Positions 35,530 to 42,718 of a stretch of 64,000 nt of DNA are shown in pieces. A model generated the notes under the pieces. It saw only the letters and a list, made by a program, of their open reading frames with translations. It made no database searches and had not been told where the DNA came from. Numbering within the stretch: position 1 is the stretch's first letter; the number at the start of each line of letters is the position of its first letter. This stretch comes from Oscillospiraceae bacterium (GTDB taxonomy: Bacteria > Bacillota > Clostridia > Oscillospirales > Ruminococcaceae), in contig JAFXCV010000018.1 in assembly GCA_017521325.1 (NCBI GenBank), positions 1-64,000 of the forward strand, written 5' to 3'. The position numbers were made by a program, and so were the translations under genes.

Positions 35530-37662
35530 TCAATCGTGTACAATGACCGGTGTGCCGTTAACAACCGTATTATACAAGCTCTTGACGAATTTGAACGGGA
35601 GATTGATGCATCCATGGGAACCGTTATACATATAAATGCTGCCGCCGAAAGAACCACGGCTCTTCATGTCATGCAGACCGATACCTGTATAGTCGATGGG
35701 CATCCAGTAATCTACCCATACCTCATAGCCGTGAATTGCCATGGTGCCGAGTTTACGGGGACTTTCATGCGACCACACCTGGAAGATACCACGGGGAGTT
35801 CTGCGAGAGCTTGCGGTTTCCGTGCCGGTTACGCAGTCGGATTCCATATTGATGACACCATTTTTATAGTACCAGATATGCTGTGCGGAAATGTCGATCT
35901 CAATATATGTATCACCGATGTCGTTGGTGTCACGGCAGAAGCCGTAGCCCCAGTTTGTGTATTTCGGCTCAACTGTAACAGATTCTCCTGCTTCCAGAAG
36001 CTCCAGAATCTGTGTCGTTGTTGCCTTCTGGTCGATCTGCCAGCCGTAGATGCTGGTTTTTGTCCACGGAACGGTGATCACGCCGTCGAGTGTGGAACGG
36101 AAGGTACGTGCCCTGCCGTAGGTGTCGTATTTCTCTGCCATTGCCGCAACAAATTCTTCAATTTTATTGGGATTGAAGGCAGTCTTCCCCTCGTTGGTGA
36201 ACATCACCCACGAAGCAATGGTTTCGCCGTCGAGCACTTCCTTGCGGTCGGAGAAATCAAAGGTAATTGCACATTTTGCATATTTGTTGCAAAGCTCCAG
36301 ATGCTCCTGCAGATCCTCTGACTTAATTTTTGCAAGATAATTGTTGTAGCAGCCGGATTCCACCATGTTGACGGTGAAGTTTCCGGTTTTCAGCTGATCC
36401 TCCAGATAATCGACCAGCACGCCCTTGTCGAACGTGTCACCGATTGTTTCGGGAGCGATCTCATACAGCCCTGTATCGGCATTCAGGACAATATAGGCAT
36501 CCTTTGAAGGATCCGAACCCCAGCCGTAACGCTCAAACATCAGCTGCATGACTTTTTCATCATAGTTAATGTCATATTCGACTGTGTAGGTAGATTCCTT
36601 GAAAAGCTTGCCGATCCAGAGAAGGCTGTTTTCGGAGAACGCCTCGTCAAGGCGATCAAGCTCCATGGAGTAATAGGCGTTATATTCTTCTGCCGTGAAG
36701 GTCACAGTTTCACCTTCCGAGGTGATCAGTTCAAGATCTGCAACCTCTGCACGTTCCATCAGTGCGTCGTGTGCCTCCTGCTTGCTCATGCCGCCCACAG
36801 GGAGGTGGTTGATATAGGTGTTCGGCAGGAATTTATTCGCATAGACAATTGCAACAACGATGTAGGAGATCAGCAGCGCACCGCCGACGGAGCCTCCGAC
36901 AATTGCAGCGAGCTTGCCGATGGGCAGGGGAAGTTTCGGCATTGCCTTCTTTTTTGCGGCGGGCTTTGCCGCAGCAGCAGCCTTTTTCGCAGGAGCAGCA
37001 GGTTTTGCAGGAGCAGCAGGTTTTGCAGCTGCTTCACCCTTGGAGGGTGCTGTAACGGGCTTTGCGCTGCCTGCCTTGCGCAGTGCAGGCAGGGGCTGCT
37101 TGACAGCCGTCGAAGCAGGTGCTGCGGTTTTCTGTGCAGGTGCAGCCGTGCTTTTCAGGGGCGGCAGTTTGCCGATGGGCTTTGGTGCGGAAGCCTGCTG
37201 TTTGGGCGCAGCTGCTTTCGGCACTGCGGCAACTGTTTCGGCAGAAGCATTTTTTGCAATCGCACTCTTGCTTCCTTTTTTGCGAAGCGGCGGCAGGCTG
37301 CCATTTTTCACAGGCTGGGGCTTCGGTGCGGCAGGACGTTCCACCATCGCAAGTGCCTCACGGATCTGCGCAACCTTCTGCGCACGGGTTTCCTCCGAGC
37401 CTTCCACGGGCATCGGATGATCCTCTACGGATACGTCAAGCTGCTCTGCGGAGGGCTTGGGAAGAACCGTATTCTCCGAAGACTTCTCCGCAGCAGGTGT
37501 TTCCTCTGCCGCTGTTTCTTCGGCTGCCGGAATTTCTTCCGCAGGCGATTCTTCCGCTGTCGTATCCGTATTTTCGGATGCTTCGGCAGTTTCTGTTGTG
37601 GTTGTATCCTCAGCCTCAGGAGCGTCGAGATTCTCCTGCATAAGATCCTTCTGATCTGACAA
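35530..37662 (-). CDS. L,D-transpeptidase (YkuD) with long Ala/Lys/Pro-rich N-terminus
   Basis: 710 aa. Residues 1-250 are low-complexity, first acidic (ETAEASENTDTTAEESPAEE), then Ala/Pro/Lys-rich, and should be cytoplasmic. A TM helix is at about 255-280. A PG_binding_4-type region (about 290-520) leads to a YkuD domain with GIGLHDM and the catalytic GSHGCINLP (Cys near 685). It forms 3-3 peptidoglycan cross-links or attaches proteins to the wall. The ATG at 37671 abuts its AAAGGA; the TTG at 37662 is spaced 9 nt from it and is preferred. Confidence 0.9.
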   Translation of the reverse strand: MSDQKDLMQENLDAPEAEDTTTTETAEASENTDTTAEESPAEEIPAAEETAAEETPAAEKSSENTVLPKPSAEQLDVSVEDHPMPVEGSEETRAQKVAQIREALAMVERPAAPKPQPVKNGSLPPLRKKGSKSAIAKNASAETVAAVPKAAAPKQQASAPKPIGKLPPLKSTAAPAQKTAAPASTAVKQPLPALRKAGSAKPVTAPSKGEAAAKPAAPAKPAAPAKKAAAAAKPAAKKKAMPKLPLPIGKLAAIVGGSVGGALLISYIVVAIVYANKFLPNTYINHLPVGGMSKQEAHDALMERAEVADLELITSEGETVTFTAEEYNAYYSMELDRLDEAFSENSLLWIGKLFKESTYTVEYDINYDEKVMQLMFERYGWGSDPSKDAYIVLNADTGLYEIAPETIGDTFDKGVLVDYLEDQLKTGNFTVNMVESGCYNNYLAKIKSEDLQEHLELCNKYAKCAITFDFSDRKEVLDGETIASWVMFTNEGKTAFNPNKIEEFVAAMAEKYDTYGRARTFRSTLDGVITVPWTKTSIYGWQIDQKATTTQILELLEAGESVTVEPKYTNWGYGFCRDTNDIGDTYIEIDISAQHIWYYKNGVINMESDCVTGTETASSRRTPRGIFQVWSHESPRKLGTMAIHGYEVWVDYWMPIDYTGIGLHDMKSRGSFGGSIYMYNGSHGCINLPFKFVKSLYNTVVNGTPVIVHD

Positions 37663-37685
37663 GCTGTTCATTCCTTTCTATCTCA

Positions 37686-37705
37686 ATTACAGCATGCGCT
37701 GTAAT
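37686..37705 (-). promoter_or_regulatory. small inverted repeat in the L,D-transpeptidase leader
   Basis: ATTACAGC and GCTGTAAT arms with a 4-nt loop lie just upstream of the ribosome-binding site. It may be an operator or an mRNA hairpin. Confidence 0.3.
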
Positions 37706-37856
37706 AATGGTATTTCTCAATGTGACATACAGATATCCCATCTTATTCAGTATACCATAGAATACAGTACAAAGTAAATGAACAAGTGGTTACATTTCAA
37801 TAACAAACCTTTTTTGCAGAAAATTGACGAAATACAGCGGATTTTCAAAAAGCAAG

Positions 37857-37885
37857 TTGACATTTCGTTAAGATTGTGTTATAAT
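37857..37885 (+). promoter_or_regulatory. sigma-A promoter of the DUF1015 gene
   Basis: TTGACA (37857-37862), 17 bp, TATAAT (37880-37885), with a start near 37892 and a leader of about 69 nt. Confidence 0.9.
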
Positions 37886-37960
37886 TATTACTGATTTTGG
37901 AAGAAATCGTGCACAGCGGATGCAAGTCCTGCTGTTCTATTTTGGGAAAGGTGTGTTATT

Positions 37961-39199
37961 ATGCAGAATATTTTTACAGCGGCAGATATTCTTCTGCCCG
38001 ATTTTACAGTGACGGACGCTGCGAAGTGGAGCGTCATCGCATGCGACCAGTTTACAGGAGACCCTTCCTACTGGGAGAATGCGGCAGCGCTGGTGGGCGA
38101 TGCACCGTCCACGCTCAGTCTGATCCTGCCGGAAGTTTATCTTGAGGATGCAGATGTAGAGGAGCGCATCTGCGCCATCCGTACGAATATGGAGCAGTAT
38201 CTGGAAAACGGCGTGCTGCGCACTTATGAGGACGCCATGATCTATGTTGAACGCATGCAGGGCAACGGCGTGCTGCGAGCAGGTGTCATCGGCAAGATCG
38301 ACCTTGAAGCATATGATTACAACAAGGGAAGTGTTTCGCCCGTCCGTGCAACGGAGGCTACCGTGCTTGAGCGTATTCCTCCGAGAATGCGTGTGCGTGA
38401 AAAGGCAGAGCTGGAGCTGCCCCATATCATGATTCTGATCGACGATCCGCAGGATACCGCCATCGGCAGCTGTACTGCGGCAAAGAATAATATGCAGAAG
38501 CTCTACAGCACAGAGCTGATGAGCGGAGGCGGCAGTGTGGACGGCTACCTGATGGGCGAAGCGGAGCAGGCTGCATTCCAGAGCGCACTTTCCGCACTTC
38601 TCGAGCGTGAGGAAAACCGTGAGCTGCAGTTTGCAATGGGCGACGGCAACCACTCCCTCGCAACAGCCAAGGCATGCTACGAAGCAATGAAGCAGGCAAA
38701 TCCCGGTGTGGATCTCTCCGATCATCCTGCAAGGTATGCCCTCGTGGAAATCGTCAACCTCCACAGCGATGCGCTGCAGTTTGAGGCAATCCACCGTATT
38801 ATTGAAAATACGGACACTGCAAAGCTTATAGACGTGCTGACGCAGGAGCTTGCACTGTCTGAAACCGAATCCGAGCAGCCTGTGACCGTTGTACAGAACG
38901 GCACAAGAAGGACGCTGTACATTCATAAGCCCTCCTCCAATCTTGCGGTGGGCAGCCTCCAGAATGTGCTGGATGCATTCCTTGCGGAAAATGCAGGAAA
39001 GATCGACTATATCCACGGTGAAGAAACCGTGGAGCGTCTGGCGGCAAAGGATGGCAGCATCGGCTTCCTCCTGCCCGATCTCCACAAGAGCCTGCTGTTC
39101 CCGAGCGTGCAGAAGGATGGCGTTCTTCCCAGAAAGACCTTCTCCATGGGACATGCGGAGGATAAGAGATACTACATGGAGTGCCGCAGAATTCGCTGA
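37961..39199 (+). CDS. DUF1015 family protein
   Basis: 412 aa, full length for the family, with the diagnostic FAMGDGNHSLATAKA motif near the middle and the N-terminal DxxxPxxWSVIACDQFTGDP type start. Archaeal members of the family have ADP-dependent serine kinase activity (SerK); bacterial members are mostly uncharacterised, so that activity is only a hint here. AAAGGTG lies before the ATG. It is a single-gene unit, followed by an intergenic hairpin repeat. Confidence 0.9.
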   Translation: MQNIFTAADILLPDFTVTDAAKWSVIACDQFTGDPSYWENAAALVGDAPSTLSLILPEVYLEDADVEERICAIRTNMEQYLENGVLRTYEDAMIYVERMQGNGVLRAGVIGKIDLEAYDYNKGSVSPVRATEATVLERIPPRMRVREKAELELPHIMILIDDPQDTAIGSCTAAKNNMQKLYSTELMSGGGSVDGYLMGEAEQAAFQSALSALLEREENRELQFAMGDGNHSLATAKACYEAMKQANPGVDLSDHPARYALVEIVNLHSDALQFEAIHRIIENTDTAKLIDVLTQELALSETESEQPVTVVQNGTRRTLYIHKPSSNLAVGSLQNVLDAFLAENAGKIDYIHGEETVERLAAKDGSIGFLLPDLHKSLLFPSVQKDGVLPRKTFSMGHAEDKRYYMECRRIR

Positions 39200-39245
39200 A
39201 CGTATGAATGATCAATCCGGCAACGAAAGGTCGATAATTGAATTC

Positions 39246-39320
39246 AAAAGGCGATAGCCTTTGGCGGGTGGAGGGTACGCAGTACCCTCCTATAGCCCCC
39301 CTCGGGGAGGGGTTGGGGAC
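39246..39320 (+). repeat. intergenic multi-hairpin repeat, copy A
   Basis: Three hairpins in order: AAAGGC/GCCTTT (39247-39262), a 9-bp stem GGAGGGTAC/GTACCCTCC with loop GCA (39270-39290), and a C-run/G-run stem (39296-39313) ending GGTTGGGG. The same order occurs inverted at 61385-61474. It sits between two plus-strand genes. Confidence 0.75.
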
Positions 39321-39389
39321 AGCATTGGAGTGCTCCCCCCAAAAAAGTATCTATATTTATATGCCGGAGTACTATAAGAGGATAATAAG

Positions 39390-40310
39390 ATGAAATACAA
39401 ATGGCTCTGCATCCTGTCCGTGATTGCATCCGTACTCGTCAGTCAGTGCATCATTTTCGCCGATCTTGATAATCTGGGCAACAGTTCCAGCGGCGGCGGC
39501 TTTATTCCCTATGGAATGGGCATCGTGCTGGGTATCATCATGGCAGTGATCGTGCTGGTTCTGATCGTGACGGTGGCGGCTCTGAAGCTTGGCAAAAAAT
39601 CAGAACGCAAACGTATCGTGCTTCCCATTTTGCTTGTGATCGTTTCTGCGGTGGTGACATATTATGGAAACCGTTTTGTGTTCACGGAGCTGATCGACAG
39701 AAATGACCTTGATAGGGACGGATTATCCAATGCCTATGAGGAGCTGATCGGAACGGATCCTCGCAAGAAGGATACCGGAACGAGGGAATATGCACTCGAA
39801 CCCATCCGGACATCCGATCATGAAGCAGTAACAAATGTTTCGGTTACGGTCGTTGGCAGCGAGGATTACCTCTATGTATCTGCAAGAGAAATAGAAATTG
39901 CAAACGAATATGCCGAAATGCGGGACAGCCTGCGTATCTTCATCGGAGGGTTCGGAAATGCAGATTCGTACGTACTGCGTGGATTTGATACAATTACCGT
40001 GAAATTCTTTCTGCATTCTTCCGCTGACCCCGAGCTGTACCGTCCGGTCATCTATGAGCAGGCGAAGGATGAATACATCTGCATCGGCTATACCGATGAC
40101 GGCATCAAACGGATTCCGATCTGTATAGATATGACCTTGTGCGGAAAGACTGCACCCGTGGAGTACAGCTTCGACAGCAGCGAAAACTGCTACGTCGTGG
40201 AAATCCCCCAATCCCTTTACAGACGGGAAGGTCTGTTCGGCTACGGCGATGAAATCCATGTGGGACTTGCGCTTGCAGAGGCGCTTGAGGAGAATTTTGC
40301 AGTGCAGTGA
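39390..40310 (+). CDS. membrane protein with calcium-loop-like motif
   Basis: 306 aa, family not recognised. Three hydrophobic helices (about 4-25, 46-70, 79-100) are followed at about 103-130 by NDLDRDGLSNAYEELIGTDPRKKDT, whose DxDxDGLxNxxExxxGTDPxxxDT pattern is that of thrombospondin type-3/EF-hand-like Ca-binding repeats found in extracellular proteins. The rest (130-306) is a soluble, probably external beta-rich domain. The ribosome-binding site is weak (AGAGGA). No neighbour gives a functional hint. Confidence 0.75.
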   Translation: MKYKWLCILSVIASVLVSQCIIFADLDNLGNSSSGGGFIPYGMGIVLGIIMAVIVLVLIVTVAALKLGKKSERKRIVLPILLVIVSAVVTYYGNRFVFTELIDRNDLDRDGLSNAYEELIGTDPRKKDTGTREYALEPIRTSDHEAVTNVSVTVVGSEDYLYVSAREIEIANEYAEMRDSLRIFIGGFGNADSYVLRGFDTITVKFFLHSSADPELYRPVIYEQAKDEYICIGYTDDGIKRIPICIDMTLCGKTAPVEYSFDSSENCYVVEIPQSLYRREGLFGYGDEIHVGLALAEALEENFAVQ

Positions 40311-40349
40311 AAAACTGGAAAAGAAATTTCAGTTTTTTTCAAAAAACCC

Positions 40350-40378
40350 TTGATTTTTTAAATAAAATGTGTTATAAT
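40350..40378 (+). promoter_or_regulatory. sigma-A promoter of the rimP-nusA-infB operon
   Basis: TTGATT (40350-40355), 17-bp spacer, TATAAT (40373-40378), with a start near 40385. No other promoter is evident before ribF. Confidence 0.85.
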
Positions 40379-40402
40379 AAGTATATCATCATAGTAAAGT
40401 CA

Positions 40403-40432
40403 AAAGACCGGAGCAATCCGGTCTTTCGTTTT
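40403..40432 (+). terminator. early intrinsic terminator/attenuator in the rimP leader
   Basis: A perfect 10-bp stem (40403-40412 with 40417-40426) has a GCAA tetraloop followed by CGTTTT. It begins only about 18 nt after the predicted start of the rimP operon and 36 nt before rimP. It may also catch transcripts from the preceding gene. Confidence 0.7.
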
Positions 40433-40467
40433 GCTTGTATCATATCTGCAAGGAGAGGAGAAATGCA

Positions 40468-40944
40468 ATGAAACTGAAGAAATTCGGCAGCACCGAGCAG
40501 CGCATCTATGAGCTGGCTGCCCCGATCGTGACGGAGCTTGGCTATCTTGTCTGGGATATCCGCTACGAGAAGGAGGGTGCGTCGTGGTACCTGCGTATTT
40601 TCATTGACAGCGAAACCGAAACCATCAGCATCAACGACTGCGAGAAGGTGACAGGTCCCATCAGTGATATGCTCGACGAAAAGGATCCGATCGCACAGAG
40701 TTATATTCTGGAGATCAGCTCCGCAGGACTTGAGCGTGACCTGATCCGTGAAAGTCACTTTGACGCATGCGTAGGCTGTGTCGTCCGTGCAAGGCTCATC
40801 CGTCCCATTGACGGCTGCCGTGAAATGGTGGGAACATTGACGGACTGGAACAAGGAACAGATTACACTGGAAACAGAAAACGGTGCAGCGGAAATTCCGT
40901 TCAATGCACTGGCTTTTGTCAAGCTGTATTTTGAATTTGAATAA
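40468..40944 (+). CDS. rimP: ribosome maturation factor RimP
   Basis: 158 aa, cytoplasmic 30S assembly factor with an N-terminal alpha/beta domain and a C-terminal SH3-like domain (AGLERDLIRESHFDACVG is the conserved junction, family pattern SPGLDRPL). The ATG at 40468 is chosen because it follows GGAGAGGAG; the frame is open 11 codons earlier. First gene of the nusA operon, as in most bacteria. Confidence 0.96.
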   Translation: MKLKKFGSTEQRIYELAAPIVTELGYLVWDIRYEKEGASWYLRIFIDSETETISINDCEKVTGPISDMLDEKDPIAQSYILEISSAGLERDLIRESHFDACVGCVVRARLIRPIDGCREMVGTLTDWNKEQITLETENGAAEIPFNALAFVKLYFEFE

Positions 40945-40966
40945 AAACATGGAGGCGTAACAAGCA

Positions 40967-42091
40967 ATGAACAACGAATTTTTCGAAGCGCTGGCGGATC
41001 TGGGTACAGAAAACAGCGTGGATGCCGAGATTATGATCGAGAAGGTAAAGGGCGCAATGCAGAGAGCTGCACAGCGTATTTACCCTGACTGCAAGGAGAA
41101 TATCCGTGTAGACATTGATCCGGCAAATCAGATTTTCAATGTGGTGCTGCTGCAGGAGGTCGTGGATGAAGAACCGATCAATGCAACACAGATTCACATT
41201 GATGTGGCAAGAACGATCGACCCGAACACCTATGTCGGTGCAATTGTGGAGCATCAGCTGGACATCTCCAAGTTCGGCAGAGCAGCTGCACAGTCTGCAA
41301 AGCAGTCGATCAAGGGCGATCTCCGTGACATCAACCGTGACCGTCTGCTGGAGAAGTTCCAGGGCAAGGAGAACGACATTCTCTCCGCAACCGTTACACA
41401 GGTAGAGCCGGGCAGAGGCTCCGCAACACTGGTGTACGACAAGACGGAGCTGTACCTGCTGCGTCAGGAACAGATTCCGGGTGAGGTGCTGCGTGAGGGC
41501 ATGACCGTAAAGGTTTATGTGACAGCCATTGCCAATAAGAGCAAAAAGCCCGTCATTAAGGTTTCCCGTGTGCACAGAGATCTGGTCAAGCGTCTGTTTG
41601 AGCTGGAGGTTCCGGAAATTTATGACGGTACAGTAGAAGTCAAGGCAATTTCCCGTGAAGCAGGCTCCCGTTCCAAGATTGCAGTCGTTTCCCACGATGA
41701 GAATGTAGATGCCATCGGTTCCTGCATCGGCCCGAAGCGTTCCAGAATTTCTGCGATCGTGCGTGAGCTGGGCGGCGAGAAGATCGACATCATCCCCTAC
41801 AGCGAGGATCCGGCAGAATTCATTGCACACGCACTGTCTCCGGCAAAGGTGCTGAAGGTCACGATTCTCGATGAGGAAGAGCGCACCTGCGTTGCGATCG
41901 TTCCCAACGACCAGCTTTCTCTTGCCATCGGTAACCGTGGTCAGAATGCAAAGCTTGCAGCAAAGCTCACGGGCTTTAAGATCGACATTAAGTCCGATCA
42001 GGATGCAGCAGCACTGGAAGCTGCAATGGAAGCAGCAGCTTCCGCTGAGGAAATGCCGGAGGAAGCAGCCGCTGAGGAAGCTGCGGAGTAA
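40967..42091 (+). CDS. nusA: transcription termination/antitermination protein NusA
   Basis: 374 aa, the short Gram-positive form. N-terminal RNAP-binding domain (1-125), S1 domain (about 135-200), KH1 (GSRSKIAV, GPKRSRI) and KH2 (LAIGNRGQNAKLAAKLTG). The C-terminal acidic repeat domain of E. coli NusA is absent; an Ala/Glu tail (AAAEEAAE) ends the protein. NusA stimulates hairpin-dependent termination, which matters for the terminator in its own leader. Confidence 0.97.
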   Translation: MNNEFFEALADLGTENSVDAEIMIEKVKGAMQRAAQRIYPDCKENIRVDIDPANQIFNVVLLQEVVDEEPINATQIHIDVARTIDPNTYVGAIVEHQLDISKFGRAAAQSAKQSIKGDLRDINRDRLLEKFQGKENDILSATVTQVEPGRGSATLVYDKTELYLLRQEQIPGEVLREGMTVKVYVTAIANKSKKPVIKVSRVHRDLVKRLFELEVPEIYDGTVEVKAISREAGSRSKIAVVSHDENVDAIGSCIGPKRSRISAIVRELGGEKIDIIPYSEDPAEFIAHALSPAKVLKVTILDEEERTCVAIVPNDQLSLAIGNRGQNAKLAAKLTGFKIDIKSDQDAAALEAAMEAAASAEEMPEEAAAEEAAE

Positions 42092-42106
42092 TCCGGAGGT
42101 GTCCGT

Positions 42107-42382
42107 ATGGCGAAGAAGATTCCGATGCGTATGTGTATCGGCTGCGGAGAAATGAAGCCGAAAAAGGAATTGATCCGTGTGGTGAAATCACCGGAGGGAG
42201 AAATTGCACTGGACTTTACAGGCAAGAAAGCCGGCAGGGGCGCCTATCTTTGCCGCAGTCAGGAATGCCTGACGCAGGCGCAGAAAAGCCGCAGACTGGA
42301 AAAGAGCTTTTCCTGTAGGGTGGAAGCGGAAGTTTACGAGGTGATGATGCATGCATTGTCCGAAGCTGACGGGACTGCTTAG
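42107..42382 (+). CDS. rnpM: RNase P modulator RnpM (YlxR, DUF448)
   Basis: 91 aa. The motifs RMCIGCGEMKPKKELIRVV and KKAGRGAYLCR are diagnostic for YlxR. The Bacillus homologue binds the RNase P RNA and lowers its activity. It starts 15 nt after nusA and overlaps ylxQ by 32 nt. Confidence 0.94.
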   Translation: MAKKIPMRMCIGCGEMKPKKELIRVVKSPEGEIALDFTGKKAGRGAYLCRSQECLTQAQKSRRLEKSFSCRVEAEVYEVMMHALSEADGTA

Positions 42383-42668
42383 TATCTGCCGCAAGGCAGG
42401 GAAAATGGCAATGGGGTTCGATCCCATGCTTGAAGCGCTTGCAGGCAGAAAGGCAAGCGGCGTGATCACAACGGAGGATATTTCCCCGAAAACATATAAG
42501 GAAGTGTGCTTTCACTGCGGAAAGAACCGGATTCCGGTGTGTCCCGTACCGCTGACGCAGGCGGAGATCGGGGCTGCAACGGGCAGAAATTCTGCAGTGA
42601 TCGCAATTCTCGATAAGGGATTTTTTGACAGAATTCAAACACTGTGTGCGCAAGAAACGCAGCAGTGA
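42351..42668 (+). CDS. ylxQ: L7Ae-family RNA-binding protein YlxQ
   Basis: 105 aa, L7Ae/L30e/S12e fold, KINK-turn binder by family. Typical pattern: LGLLSICRKAGKM-like start, GxxxVLEAL and NSAVIAILDKGFF. It usually follows rnpM in nusA operons. Its start lies inside rnpM, with GAGGTG upstream. Confidence 0.9.
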   Translation: MHCPKLTGLLSICRKAGKMAMGFDPMLEALAGRKASGVITTEDISPKTYKEVCFHCGKNRIPVCPVPLTQAEIGAATGRNSAVIAILDKGFFDRIQTLCAQETQQ

Positions 42669-42718
42669 CCGTGAGCTCCGCAGCAGAGATGCGGCGGACT
42701 GTGTGAGATAGGAGGTTT

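Noticed and set aside
37457-37654. Short Ser/Ala-rich frames opposite the N-terminus of the L,D-transpeptidase
   Set aside because: They only mirror the low-complexity Ala/Glu/Pro region of the real gene.
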